Source: Nocardioidaceae bacterium (GTDB lineage: Bacteria > Actinomycetota > Actinomycetes > Propionibacteriales > Nocardioidaceae). From it: DNA of 54,522 nucleotides. Positions 16,726-24,963 of this stretch are shown piece by piece. The stretch is from positions 265,901-320,422 of the forward strand of contig JAUJOO010000002.1 of assembly GCA_030447585.1 (NCBI GenBank). The letters run 5' to 3'. The position numbers and the translations under genes are program-made. The notes below the pieces were generated by a model. It searched no databases and was not told where the DNA came from. It was given only the letters and a program-made list of their open reading frames with translations. Numbering within the stretch: the first letter of the stretch is position 1; every line of letters starts with the position of its first letter.

Positions 16726-17084
16726 GACTCCACCTCGCTACGTCGGTGTGACGACTGCCACCAGTCCCCACAAGGTATGACCCCTTTCGAGGCAGCGCAA
16801 CGCGGGGTGGTCGGGCAACAGCTGATCGCCCGCATCGGGAGGTCAACGGAGGAAGGCGGCTGCGTCCATTCCTCATCGGGACCACGCGTTATGTGGCGTG
16901 CGCGCTACCGCCCCGACGTCATGTCGACGTCGAGCTGATGTAGTCCCCGCTGCGGATCTCGGGGGACTGGCCAACTGCCCGCAGCCGGCTCGCGACCCAT
17001 CGGCAGAGAGTTTGGGGAGTTCTGCTGGGGCTGGAACACCTGCCGACCTCCCCGAACCCGACCCGTCTTCTCTGGGAAGTCTTC
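16726..17084. other. intergenic gap between the methyltransferase and the chimera
   Basis: About 360 bp without a gene. It must hold the promoter of the minus-strand DUF485-chimera/acs group. AGTCCCC and GGGGACT at 16942-16948 and 16962-16968 can form a 7-bp stem with a 13-nt loop, possibly a weak terminator for the methyltransferase gene. Nothing else is recognisable. Confidence 0.5.
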
Positions 17085-17882
17085 TCAGGGGAAGTCGATG
17101 AGGAGGCCGTCGTCGGCATCTCCGCGCGGTCTCGACTGGGAGGCCGCCAGGCCGGTGACACGGGAGCGGTAGCAGTAGCTCGTCCAGGGCATGAGCATGC
17201 CATCGGGGCCGCGGCCGTAGCTGTCGTAGAGCGCCCCGACGTCGGCGAGGACCCGGTCTCGCTCGGCCGCCGGCATCGTCGACACGTGCGAAGAGGACGC
17301 CACGTAGCCGATCAGCGAGGCGCGGTGGAACTGCTGCCAGTGCCGAAATGTCTTGCCCTCGCTGGCGGTGAAGAGCTCCGACTGCGCGACCGGGTCATCC
17401 TCGACACCTTCGTTGGTGATTCCCGCCATCGCCGAGACTTTCCGCACCCAGGGCACCTTCAGGTCGGCGGCGTTCCACACGAGGGAGAGGACGCCGCCGG
17501 GACGAAGTGCCCGCGTGATCTCGCCCAACGCCTGCTGCTCGTCGAACCAGTGGAACGCCTGTGCGGCGACCACAATGTCCACCGAGCCGGTTGAGAGCGG
17601 GATGGTCTCCGCCCGACCGACTGCGACCCGGGCCGCAGGCACGTGCTCCCGGAGCTGGAGAAGCATCTGCGGGGACGGGTCGGTGGCGATGACTTCGTGC
17701 CCGATGGCCGCGATCTGCGCGGTGAGCTTGCCCGTGCCCGCTCCGAGCTCGAGCACGCGGCCGGGGGTTGTCCCGACTAGCCAGCGCACGGCCTCGCCCG
17801 GGTAGCCCGGCCTGTGTGCGTCGTACGTCTGTGCGACGTCGCCGAAGCTGGCGGCACGGGTGCACTTCTCTTCGGCGTCCAT
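17085..17882 (-). CDS. class I SAM-dependent methyltransferase
   Basis: A 265-residue protein with the Rossmann-like SAM fold. Motif I is RVLELGAGTGKLT at about residues 41-53, an acidic ribose-binding residue follows in IATDPS, and later motifs include IVVAAQAFHWFD and ALRPGGVLSLVWN. These features place it among Methyltransf_11/UbiE-like small-molecule methyltransferases, as do the preceding AxxYDAHRPGYP residues. The substrate cannot be deduced. It ends in an unstructured tail. It stands alone on the minus strand; the 243-bp gap to the next gene shows nothing specific. Confidence 0.9.
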   Translation of the reverse strand: MDAEEKCTRAASFGDVAQTYDAHRPGYPGEAVRWLVGTTPGRVLELGAGTGKLTAQIAAIGHEVIATDPSPQMLLQLREHVPAARVAVGRAETIPLSTGSVDIVVAAQAFHWFDEQQALGEITRALRPGGVLSLVWNAADLKVPWVRKVSAMAGITNEGVEDDPVAQSELFTASEGKTFRHWQQFHRASLIGYVASSSHVSTMPAAERDRVLADVGALYDSYGRGPDGMLMPWTSYCYRSRVTGLAASQSRPRGDADDGLLIDFP

Positions 17883-18126
17883 GAGAGCCGAGGCTATCTC
17901 TCATGCTGGCCAGTCGCGCGGGTTGTCCGCTCCGCCGGCGAGCCTGACCTGTCCAGTTCGTTGACCGCTCGCCCGTGCCGGCTCGGGACAAGTCGAGAGG
18001 GCAACCAAGCGGCGCTAACGACGATGGCCGAGTGCGACCGCTTCCCTGCACCGCTTCGGCTAACCCGGGCCAACGACATCGAGGTGCAGAAGCCACCATG
18101 CGAGCGACTCCGCATAGGCTTGCCGC

Positions 18127-18891
18127 TTGCCTGTCGAGGATTACTTCGCCGTGTCGTGCATGTCCGAGGGTGTGCCCTCTGCGCTCGCGGCGGCCAGAGA
18201 CTCCATCGACGCGCTGCTGCGCGACCGCGGTCTGCGCCGTACGACGCCTGAGCTGACCACGGAGTCCCTGCTGCGTGGGGCCGCAGCGTCAGGACTGTTG
18301 GAGGTCGCGGCCGATGGCGGCGTAGCGGGCTCGACAGCGGCCTGCGTGCTGGCAGCCGCGGTCGACCGGCTTGGCTCGGGTGCCGCCGAGCCACCACTGG
18401 TCGCGGCGGCCCGGCTCAACGCCGGCGTGCTCGCGTTGGTGCCGGTGGTAAGGAGGTCGCCGTTGCAGGCACTGGCCCGGCTGCACGTGCTGGCCGCCGC
18501 CGGGAGCTGCAGCGACGACTTGCTGGGCCGTCCCCGCCCCGACCCGGAGGTGGCGAGGCGGCTGCAACGGCTGAGTGCGCAGCTTGTCGCCCCTAGCCGG
18601 GCGCCTGCGATCGCCGTCGCCGCGCTGGCGCACGCCGAGGTGGCGACACTGGCCCCATTCGCCCGCGACAACGCGTTGGTGGGGCGGGCGCTCGAGAGGC
18701 TCCTGCTGGTGGCGAGAGGCGTAGACCCCAGCTCGATGGTGGTGCCGGAGGCGGGGCATCTTGCGCTGGTGCCCCGTTACCGCTCGGGACTGGAGGCATA
18801 CGCAGGCGGTGCGGCCGCCGGCCGCCGGGAGTGGCTGCTGTACGCCTGCGCGGCGGTGGGTGAGGCGGTGAGCGCAAGTCCGCTGCGTTGA
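18127..18891 (+). CDS. degenerate Fic-like protein (SCO3559-type 'oxidoreductase')
   Basis: A 254-residue, mostly helical, Ala/Leu-rich protein. Residues 176-188 (APFARDNALVGRA) align with the Fic motif HPFxxGNGRxxR but lack the catalytic His and the glycines. Upstream, S55-x3-E59 resembles the Fic inhibitory helix motif (S/T)xxxE(G/N). AMP transfer is therefore unlikely; a scaffold or regulatory role is possible. Genes of this type sit next to the HAD phosphatase/ssd/Tad cluster in streptomycetes, often misannotated as oxidoreductase. The TTG start at 18127 is uncertain; GTG 18151 or ATG 18160 are alternatives, and no strong ribosome site decides. Confidence 0.72.
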   Translation: MPVEDYFAVSCMSEGVPSALAAARDSIDALLRDRGLRRTTPELTTESLLRGAAASGLLEVAADGGVAGSTAACVLAAAVDRLGSGAAEPPLVAAARLNAGVLALVPVVRRSPLQALARLHVLAAAGSCSDDLLGRPRPDPEVARRLQRLSAQLVAPSRAPAIAVAALAHAEVATLAPFARDNALVGRALERLLLVARGVDPSSMVVPEAGHLALVPRYRSGLEAYAGGAAAGRREWLLYACAAVGEAVSASPLR

Positions 18892-19214
18892 CCTCAGGCG
18901 TCAGGTAACTCGCCGGTAGGGCTTCCACTTTCCGGCTGATCGGCGTACAAAGGAGGTACAACTCAAGATCCGCACATGAGCCGGTACCCACGCGGTGACC
19001 CACCCTTCTTGAGGGCAGTCGAACCCGGCAATTTCCGGGGCGACGATCGTGAGACTGCACGCTTGGTAGCCGGGATCATGTGTCAGCGACGGCGTCTTCT
19101 CACGGAGGCGCCGTTCGCACTGTCAAGGCAGCCTGGTCGGACAGTCGGCGTAGCACGGCAGGAGACATGGCCCGGGTGTATGACGGACAGGGGAGCAGTC
19201 GCAGACAGCCGCGG
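18892..19214. other. intergenic gap between convergent Fic-like and HAD genes
   Basis: About 320 bp between two convergent genes. A good ribosome-site-like AGGAGGT occurs at 18951-18957, but the next ATG (18976) is 18 nt away and its frame runs antisense into the HAD gene, so I do not call a gene. No strong terminator hairpin is seen. Confidence 0.5.
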
Positions 19215-20018
19215 CTACGCGCGCCGGGACCGTCGGCTGGTGGCCACCACCACCCCCGCAGCCGCCACCCCCGCCCCGATCGCGACGGCGGCGAGGGTCG
19301 TCTTGCGAGGCTCGAACCGGACCCGTTTGCGCAGCTCGACCGGCCGGTTGAAGTCCAGCACCGGCCAACCACGCTCGGCGGCGGTCTTGCGCAGCACCTT
19401 GTCGGGGTTGACGGCGTACGGATGACCGACGCTCTCCAGCATGGGGATGTCGGTGGACGAGTCGCTGTAGGCGTAGGAAGCGGCCAGGTCGTACCCCTCG
19501 CGGTCTGCCAGCTCCTGCATCGCCTTGGCCTTGTTGTCGCCGAAGGCGTAGAAGTCGATCTCCCCCGTGTAGCGGCCGTCCTCCTGCACCATGACGGTGG
19601 CGATCACCCGATCGGCTCCCAGCATCTCCCCGATCGGCTCGACCACCTCTGCGCCAGAGGTGGACACGATCACCACGTCCCGGCCCTCGAGGCGGTGCTG
19701 CTCGATCAGGCTGACGGCCTCGTCGTACACCAACGGGTCGACGATGTGGTGCAACGTCTCGGCGACGATGTCCTTGACGGTCTGCACGTGCCAGCCGGTG
19801 GCCTGCTCGGACAGGTACCTGCGCAGGCGTTCGATCTGGTCTCGGTCCGCGCCGCCCGCGAGGTAGACGAACTGGGCGTAGCCCGAGCGCAGCACGGACC
19901 GTCGGTTGATGAGACCGCCCTGGTAGAACGGCCGGCTGAACGCGAGGGTGCTCGACTTCGCGATGATCGTCTTGTCGAGGTCGAAGAAGGCCGCAGGACG
20001 CTGTGTCAAGGCGGTCAC
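19215..20018 (-). CDS. HAD-superfamily IB phosphatase (SerB/CicA-like) with C-terminal membrane anchor
   Basis: A 267-residue protein. The nucleophile motif is FFDLDKTI (Asp13, Asp15), motif II is VIVSTSG, and the acidic motif IV is YAYSDSSTDIPMLESVG. These define the HAD-IB group that includes phosphoserine phosphatase and CicA. A predicted hydrophobic helix near residues 240-260 followed by RRSRR suggests C-terminal membrane attachment. The substrate is unknown; the streptomycete orthologue is described as a morphological differentiation-associated protein. It is divergent from the ssd/Tad operon, with the 6C RNA between them, the same arrangement as Rv3661/Rv3660c. Confidence 0.9.
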   Translation of the reverse strand: MTALTQRPAAFFDLDKTIIAKSSTLAFSRPFYQGGLINRRSVLRSGYAQFVYLAGGADRDQIERLRRYLSEQATGWHVQTVKDIVAETLHHIVDPLVYDEAVSLIEQHRLEGRDVVIVSTSGAEVVEPIGEMLGADRVIATVMVQEDGRYTGEIDFYAFGDNKAKAMQELADREGYDLAASYAYSDSSTDIPMLESVGHPYAVNPDKVLRKTAAERGWPVLDFNRPVELRKRVRFEPRKTTLAAVAIGAGVAAAGVVVATSRRSRRA

Positions 20019-20150
20019 AGCCGAGTCGTCTCCTTCCCGAGACCTCGCTAGGACGCGTCATCGCTTCAAGTCCGGTTGGAGGCGCTATGTCGAGGATAGA
20101 CGTTGGGTACGCCGCATTGTGGATCTGCCGCATCGATGTAGGGTGGACTT

Positions 20151-20260
20151 GAAACGCCAGCGACACTCCCCCTCGTCGCTGGACGCGGGCCCGATCCCAC
20201 CCCCCCGGATCAGGGTCCTCGGCAGCCCCCGGTACCCCCCACCGGGGGCTGCCCCTTTTT
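20151..20260 (+). ncRNA. 6C small RNA (actinobacterial, B11/scr3559 type)
   Basis: Two stem-loops with cytosine-rich loops lie in tandem. The first is GATCC and GGATC (20193-20197 and 20207-20211) around a loop with seven C in a row. The second is a perfect 13-bp stem (20221-20233 and 20241-20253) with the loop ACCCCCC, followed by TTTTT. Two C6-type loops define the 6C family. The location between the HAD-phosphatase and ssd genes is where the RNA lies in M. tuberculosis (ncRv13660c) and Streptomyces. A candidate promoter, TTGTGG-N16-TAGGGT, ends at 20144, which would place the 5' end near 20151; that end is an estimate. In mycobacteria it acts by base pairing of the C-rich loops with target mRNAs. 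Confidence 0.88.
20221..20260 (+). terminator. intrinsic terminator of the 6C RNA
   Basis: A perfect 13-bp GC-rich stem with a 7-nt loop followed by CCTTTTT. It faces the plus direction between two divergent protein genes, so the only transcript it can end is one starting in the gap. It doubles as the second C-loop of the 6C RNA. Confidence 0.92.
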
Positions 20261-20378
20261 CACCGGCGCCTGCCCCGTCTCTGGTGCGCGTTTCCACAGC
20301 GCTGCCACGTCTCTCGGCCAGTCCACAGGCCATGGTTTATTGTGACGTCTGCGAAGCAGTAGGCCGCAGGCTGGCCTC

Positions 20379-21461
20379 ATGGAACGCCTTCCACCCGCTG
20401 GGCCGCCGCTCATCGTGACCGCGGATGCCGGGTTGCTCGCGGACCTGATGAGGTTGTGCGCGGCCGCTTCGGTGAGCCCGGAAGTGATCTCGGACCCCGC
20501 TCAGGCCAGGGGCCAGTGGTGGCGAGCTGTCTGTGTCATCGTCGGAGACGACGTGTCGGACGCCGTCGCCGAGCTCGAGCTGCCTCGCCGCAACGACGTC
20601 CTGCTCGTCACTTCTCACCCGGAGTCCCCCGAGGTGTGGCGTCGCGGGATGGCGGTGCGGGCAGACCGTGTCGTGGCGCTGCCACAGGGACAGGACTGGC
20701 TGGTTTCCCGGCTCGCCGACTTCGTCGACGGCAGGGGTGCCCGCGCGTTGACGGTGGGCCTGGTCGGGGGCTGCGGGGGAGCAGGCGCATCGACGCTCGC
20801 CGCCGGGCTCGCCTTGCGGGCTGCCCGGGACGGTCATCGGGTCTTGTTGATCGACGCCGACCCGCTCGGAGGAGGGATCGAGCTGTTACTCGGGTGTGAG
20901 GAGGCCGACGGGTTGCGATGGCCCGAGGTCGCCGCGACTCAGGGCCGGGTCAGCGCCTCCGCACTGCGCGACGCACTGCCCGGAGCCGATGGGGTGGCGG
21001 TGCTCTCGTGGTCCCATGGGACGGCAGCCGAGATAGAGCCGGCCACCATGCGTGCCATGGTCTCTGCCGGTCAGCGCGGCTCCGTCCTCGTCGTGATCGA
21101 CCTACCGCGAGCCCTCGATGTGGCCGCGGCGGAGGCGGTCGGTCTGTTGGACACACTCCTTTTGGTGTGCACCGGCGAGGTGAGAGTAGCCGCAAGCGCC
21201 CAGCGCCAGCTCGCCTCTCTGCGGCTGCTCTGCGGCGACATCCGGCTGGTCGTACGGCGTCGTGCCCCGGCCGATCTGCCAGCCGACGACCTGGCTGACA
21301 GCTTGCGGCTGCCTCTCGCCGGATCGGTCGTGACGCAGCGCGGACTGGCGCGCGGGATCAACGAGGGGTTCGGGCCGACGGCGCGCGGGCGGTTCGGCGC
21401 GCAGTGCGGCCGGCTGCTCGATGCCGTGGGGGTCGGTGCCACCGTCGACTCGTGGTCATGA
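20379..21461 (+). CDS. ssd: Ssd/TadZ-like septum-site-determining ATPase (MinD/CpaE family)
   Basis: A 360-residue protein. Residues about 10-115 form a degenerate receiver-like domain, followed by a MinD/ParA-type ATPase domain with the deviant Walker A motif GGCGGAGAST near residue 128 and a Walker B-like LLIDADPLGGG. This corresponds to Rv3660c (Ssd), which affects septation in mycobacteria, and to TadZ/CpaE, which positions Tad pilus machinery. Being first in a tad gene run supports the TadZ role; both may apply. The tadA ATG overlaps its stop (ATGA). The 6C RNA terminator lies about 120 bp upstream, so this operon has its own promoter. Confidence 0.9.
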   Translation: MERLPPAGPPLIVTADAGLLADLMRLCAAASVSPEVISDPAQARGQWWRAVCVIVGDDVSDAVAELELPRRNDVLLVTSHPESPEVWRRGMAVRADRVVALPQGQDWLVSRLADFVDGRGARALTVGLVGGCGGAGASTLAAGLALRAARDGHRVLLIDADPLGGGIELLLGCEEADGLRWPEVAATQGRVSASALRDALPGADGVAVLSWSHGTAAEIEPATMRAMVSAGQRGSVLVVIDLPRALDVAAAEAVGLLDTLLLVCTGEVRVAASAQRQLASLRLLCGDIRLVVRRRAPADLPADDLADSLRLPLAGSVVTQRGLARGINEGFGPTARGRFGAQCGRLLDAVGVGATVDSWS

Positions 21462-22624
21462 GCGGCGTCGAGGCGGACCTTCTAGACCGCATCCGCGCCC
21501 GCATTGCGGCGCAGGGTGTCGAGCCGACTCCGGCCTGTGTGGCAGATGCGCTGCGTCGAGAGGGCCGGTTGGTGGGTGACGCCGCCGTCTTGCACGTCGT
21601 CGACGCTCTGCGCAATGACACGTTGGGCGCTGGGCCGCTGGACCCCTTGCTCCGGCTCGATGGTGTCACCGACGTCCTCGTCAACGGACCCGCTCGGGTG
21701 TTCGTCGACACCGGTCGTGGCCTGCAGGTCACCGAGGTCCGTTTTCCAGATGACGCCGCAGTGCGCCGACTGGCTCAACGGCTGGCGGCCTCCGCGGGCC
21801 GGCGGCTTGACGACGCGTCGCCGTACGTCGATGTCCGCCTCCGAGACGGGACACGCTTCCATGCGGTGCTGGCGCCGCTGTCGAAGCCCGGAACGTGCCT
21901 GTCGCTGCGGGTGCCGGCGAGGCGGACGATGACTCTTGACGACCTGGTGGCAGCCGGCAGCGTCACCGAGTCTGGTGCCGCGTTGCTCCTGGAGGTCGTA
22001 AGGTCGCGGCTCGCCTTCCTCGTTTCAGGCGGTACCGGGAGTGGCAAGACGACGTTGCTGGCTGCACTGCTGTCCTACGTCGACCCGCGCGACCGGCTGG
22101 TGATCGTGGAGGATGCCAGTGAGCTTCAGCCCCGCCACCCCCACGTGGTGTCCCTCGAGGCTCGCCAGGCCAACGTCGAGGGCGTGGGTGCGGTGCCGTT
22201 GCGCGAGCTCGTCAGGCAGGCGTTGCGGATGAGACCGGACCGGCTTGTTGTAGGTGAGGTCCGCGGCGCCGAGGTTGTCGACCTCCTGGCCGCTTTGAAC
22301 ACCGGCCACGAGGGTGGGTGTGGGACTCTTCACGCCAACGGCGCCGCGGATGTCCCGGCCAGGGTGGAGGCACTCGGAGTCGCGGCTGGGCTGCCACGTG
22401 ATGCGGTGCACGCCCAGCTCGGGTCTGCTCTCCATGCGGTACTGCATGTGAGGAGACACCCCGACGGCATTCGGCGACTCGACGAGGTGGGCGTCCTGCG
22501 CCGCGATCCGCGAGGGTTCGTCGAGGTCGTGACGGCGGTCAAGTGCCCGGTCGGGGGTGAGCCAGTGATGGAGGATGGCGCAGAGCAGCTCGAGCTCCTC
22601 CTCACAGCAAGGCGCCAACGATGA
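21458..22624 (+). CDS. tadA: TadA/CpaF-family secretion ATPase
   Basis: A 388-residue hexameric ATPase powering Flp/Tad pilus assembly. The N-terminal domain includes DPLLRLDGVTDVLVNG. The Walker A motif is SGGTGSGKTTLL (about residues 189-200), an Asp box VIVEDASEL follows, Walker B is RLVVGEVRG, and the His box contains GHEGGCGTLHANGA. These are all canonical for the GspE/TadA superfamily. It overlaps ssd and tadB by 4 nt each, so the proteins are translationally coupled. Orthologue in mycobacteria: Rv3659c. Confidence 0.95.
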   Translation: MSGVEADLLDRIRARIAAQGVEPTPACVADALRREGRLVGDAAVLHVVDALRNDTLGAGPLDPLLRLDGVTDVLVNGPARVFVDTGRGLQVTEVRFPDDAAVRRLAQRLAASAGRRLDDASPYVDVRLRDGTRFHAVLAPLSKPGTCLSLRVPARRTMTLDDLVAAGSVTESGAALLLEVVRSRLAFLVSGGTGSGKTTLLAALLSYVDPRDRLVIVEDASELQPRHPHVVSLEARQANVEGVGAVPLRELVRQALRMRPDRLVVGEVRGAEVVDLLAALNTGHEGGCGTLHANGAADVPARVEALGVAAGLPRDAVHAQLGSALHAVLHVRRHPDGIRRLDEVGVLRRDPRGFVEVVTAVKCPVGGEPVMEDGAEQLELLLTARRQR

Positions 22625-23421
22625 CTGGGCTACTCGCTGCGGCACTGGTATTCGGGTGCGTGTGGACAGCTCTGGCTGACCAGGCCGCCGGCATCCGGCA
22701 ACTCGGTTCCCGTGGCCTTCAACGACCAAGACAGCCGGTGCTCAGGCGTGCGGGGGCCGGAGCTGCCCTGTGCGTGGCGGGGGCCTGGATGCTTTGGGAC
22801 AGCGGCCCGCGGACACTCCTGGTGGCGGCCATGGGCGCCGCCGCCGCGGCTGTCCTTCAGCGGCTTGTCCGCGGCGCCGCACGGCGTCGCGCGCGGGTAC
22901 GCCGGTCGAGTGCTGTGATTGAGCTGTGTGACGCTTTGTCGGCGGAGCTGCGCGCCGGGCTGCCGACCGTCGTCGCGATCGAGCGCGCAGTCGCCGACTG
23001 GCCGGAGTGGTCCCCGGTCGTCACCGCTGCGCGCCTGGGAGCAGACGTGCCGACGTCGTTGCGAGGGGCGAGCGACGAGCCGGGAGCCGAGGGGCTGCGT
23101 GCTGTCGCGGCGTCGTGGGAGGTCGCCGAGCAGTCCGGCGCAGCGCTGGCCGACGTCCTCGACCAGATCGCCATCGGCCTCAGGAGTGACGAGGACGCCC
23201 GCGCCGAGGTGGCCGCGGCGCTCGCTCCACCCAGGGCGACGGCCAAGATGCTGGCAGCGCTGCCGCTCTTCGGGCTGGGGCTCGGCTACTCCATGGACGC
23301 TGACCCGCTCGACTTCCTGCTCCACTCCACGGTAGGCCTCGGCTGCCTCGGCGCCGGTGTGGCGTTGGCCCTTACGGGGCTGTGGTGGGTCGAGGGGCTC
23401 GCCGACTCGGTGGAGGGCTAG
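22621..23421 (+). CDS. tadB: TadB-like inner-membrane pilus assembly protein
   Basis: A 266-residue membrane protein with two N-terminal helices, a cytosolic helical T2SSF domain (about residues 95-210, with VIELCDALSAELRAGLP and WEVAEQSGAALADVLDQI) and two C-terminal helices. The AxELRAGLP and SGAxLADVLDQIA patterns are typical of the type II secretion F / TadB domain, which forms the platform on which TadA acts. It starts in an ATGA overlap with tadA. Confidence 0.9.
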   Translation: MTGLLAAALVFGCVWTALADQAAGIRQLGSRGLQRPRQPVLRRAGAGAALCVAGAWMLWDSGPRTLLVAAMGAAAAAVLQRLVRGAARRRARVRRSSAVIELCDALSAELRAGLPTVVAIERAVADWPEWSPVVTAARLGADVPTSLRGASDEPGAEGLRAVAASWEVAEQSGAALADVLDQIAIGLRSDEDARAEVAAALAPPRATAKMLAALPLFGLGLGYSMDADPLDFLLHSTVGLGCLGAGVALALTGLWWVEGLADSVEG

Positions 23422-23423
23422 TC

Positions 23424-24167
23424 GTGTTGCTGCTCGCCGTCGGGTCAGCCGCGGCCGCGGCTTGGTGGGCTTTCGCAGGTACTGGCGGTCGTCTGGCGTG
23501 GGTGACTGCTGAGCCGCAGCCTGGCCAGCAGGTGCCGACGTCTGGAGTGGCAGGCTCCTGGGTGGAAGATTCCCGCCGACGGGCGGCGCTGTGTGTGGTG
23601 GCCTGGGCGACGGTCCTGTGGCTGGTCGGCGGGCCTGTCATGGCGGCCGTGGCGGCGGTCCCACTCGGCCTGGCGTTCTCCTGGTGGGTCGGCACACTCG
23701 AGGCGCCGAGCGTCGCGCGGGTCCGGGACCGGATCGCCCGGGACCTGCCCGTCGCGATCGATCTGCTCGCCGCCTGCGCGCACGTCGGTCGCCCCCCTGA
23801 CCAGTCGCTCACCGTTGTGGCGCGCGCGGTGGGGGGTCCGCTCGGGGCGCGTCTCGACGCGATAAACGCACGTCTTGCGTTGGGGGCGGATCCCTACGGG
23901 GAGTGGCGGCGGGTCACTTCGGACCTGGATCTCGCGCCTCTAGCCCGAACCATGCTTCGCACCCTCGAGTCGGGGGCTCCGCTCGCGGATGGTCTGACCA
24001 GACTTGCTGCCGACCGCCGTCGCGAACGTCGTACCTCGGTACAGATGCGGGCCCGGACGGTGGGAGTCAGGGCGGCGGGCCCCCTCGCTGCTTGCTTCCT
24101 GCCCGCCTTCATGTTGATCGGTGTCGTGCCGACGATCGCGGGCGGATTTCACCATCTGCTCGGGTGA
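23424..24167 (+). CDS. tadC: TadC-like inner-membrane pilus assembly protein
   Basis: A 247-residue protein from a GTG 2 nt after the tadB stop. Hydrophobic helices occur at the N-terminus, near residues 55-85 and at the C-terminus (LAACFLPAFMLIGVVPTIAG). The cytosolic T2SSF domain has DLPVAIDLLAACAHVGRPPD and MLRTLESGAPLADGL. Together with TadB it should form the membrane platform of the Flp-type pilus or secretion device. The N-terminus is short for the family, so the start is moderately certain. Confidence 0.88.
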   Translation: MLLLAVGSAAAAAWWAFAGTGGRLAWVTAEPQPGQQVPTSGVAGSWVEDSRRRAALCVVAWATVLWLVGGPVMAAVAAVPLGLAFSWWVGTLEAPSVARVRDRIARDLPVAIDLLAACAHVGRPPDQSLTVVARAVGGPLGARLDAINARLALGADPYGEWRRVTSDLDLAPLARTMLRTLESGAPLADGLTRLAADRRRERRTSVQMRARTVGVRAAGPLAACFLPAFMLIGVVPTIAGGFHHLLG

Positions 24168-24310
24168 TCGTCCCCAGGGAACGCTTGGACCCTCGGCTGT
24201 CAACAGATTCGAGATCCCTTCTGTGAAAGGCCTTTCGGTGTCGCTTGGCTGGACACATCACCGGATACCACTGCTCGGCCCATCGGCCGGCCCAATCGAA
24301 AGGCACACCC

Positions 24311-24502
24311 ATGACCAGCCCCCGCACCAGGCTTCACGTACCCCACCGCACAGAGGAGGGCATGAACACCGCCGAGTACGCCGTCGGCACCGTGGGAGCA
24401 TGTGGCTTCGCCACAATCTTGTACAAGCTGCTGACCTCGGAGTTCGGCCAAGACCTCTTGTCGTCCGTCTTCGACAAGGTGCTCACCTTGCTGCCCTTCT
24501 GA
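24311..24502 (+). CDS. Flp-like pilin, DUF4244 family
   Basis: A 63-residue protein. The short hydrophilic leader ends at Gly17, followed by MNTAEYAVGTVG with Glu at +5 and a hydrophobic helix, the class of type IVb prepilin processed by a TadV/CpaA-type peptidase. The EEGMxTAEYAVGTxxA pattern is that of DUF4244. It is the likely main subunit of the fibre built by TadA-C. A GAAAGG ribosome site precedes the ATG. No prepilin peptidase gene is present in this window. It is separated by 143 bp from tadC, so it may have its own promoter for high expression. Confidence 0.88.
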   Translation: MTSPRTRLHVPHRTEEGMNTAEYAVGTVGACGFATILYKLLTSEFGQDLLSSVFDKVLTLLPF

Positions 24503-24558
24503 CCGCCCATGTGGGGTGAGTTCAACCAGCTCACCCCCCTCCCCGAAAAGGAGGCGAC

Positions 24559-24963
24559 ATGTGTGACCTGACGCGTCGCTCTGCAGGGAGTCCACGGCGC
24601 CGTACCGCGGACGGCAGCGTGACAGCCGAGGCAGCGGTGGTGCTACCCATCGTGTCCGCGTTCGCGCTCGCTGTGGTGTGGGTGGTGTCGGTGGGTGTCG
24701 CGCAGATCCAGGTGGTCGATGCCGCCCGCGACGCCGCTCGGAGCCTCGCTCGCGGTGACGAGCAAGCGGCAGCCGTCTCTGTGGCTCGTCGCGCCGCCCC
24801 AGACGACGCCCAGATCGTCGTGTCGTTCGACGCCGACACCGTACGAGTCTCCGTCTCGTCCGAGCAGAAGGGCCCTGGATGGCTTCTCATGCCCCTGCCC
24901 TCGCTGACCGTACGCGCTCAGTCAACCGTGCTGGTGGAAGACGATGGCAACGACCCACGCTAG
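24559..24963 (+). CDS. tadE: TadE-like pseudopilin
   Basis: A 134-residue protein. After a basic leader, DGSVTAEAAVVLP provides a prepilin-type cleavage site (after Gly19) with Glu at +5 and a long hydrophobic helix (to about residue 50), followed by VVDAARDAARSLARGDE and a beta-rich C-terminal domain. This is the TadE pattern; TadE proteins are minor pseudopilins required for Flp fibre assembly. AAAAGGAGG precedes the ATG with good spacing. The 3' end overlaps the next gene by 20 bp in a different frame. Confidence 0.9.
   Translation: MCDLTRRSAGSPRRRTADGSVTAEAAVVLPIVSAFALAVVWVVSVGVAQIQVVDAARDAARSLARGDEQAAAVSVARRAAPDDAQIVVSFDADTVRVSVSSEQKGPGWLLMPLPSLTVRAQSTVLVEDDGNDPR

Noticed and set aside
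18976-19425. Possible small gene after AGGAGGT at 18951
   Set aside because: The ribosome-like sequence is 18 nt from the ATG, and two thirds of the frame's second half lies antisense to the HAD phosphatase.
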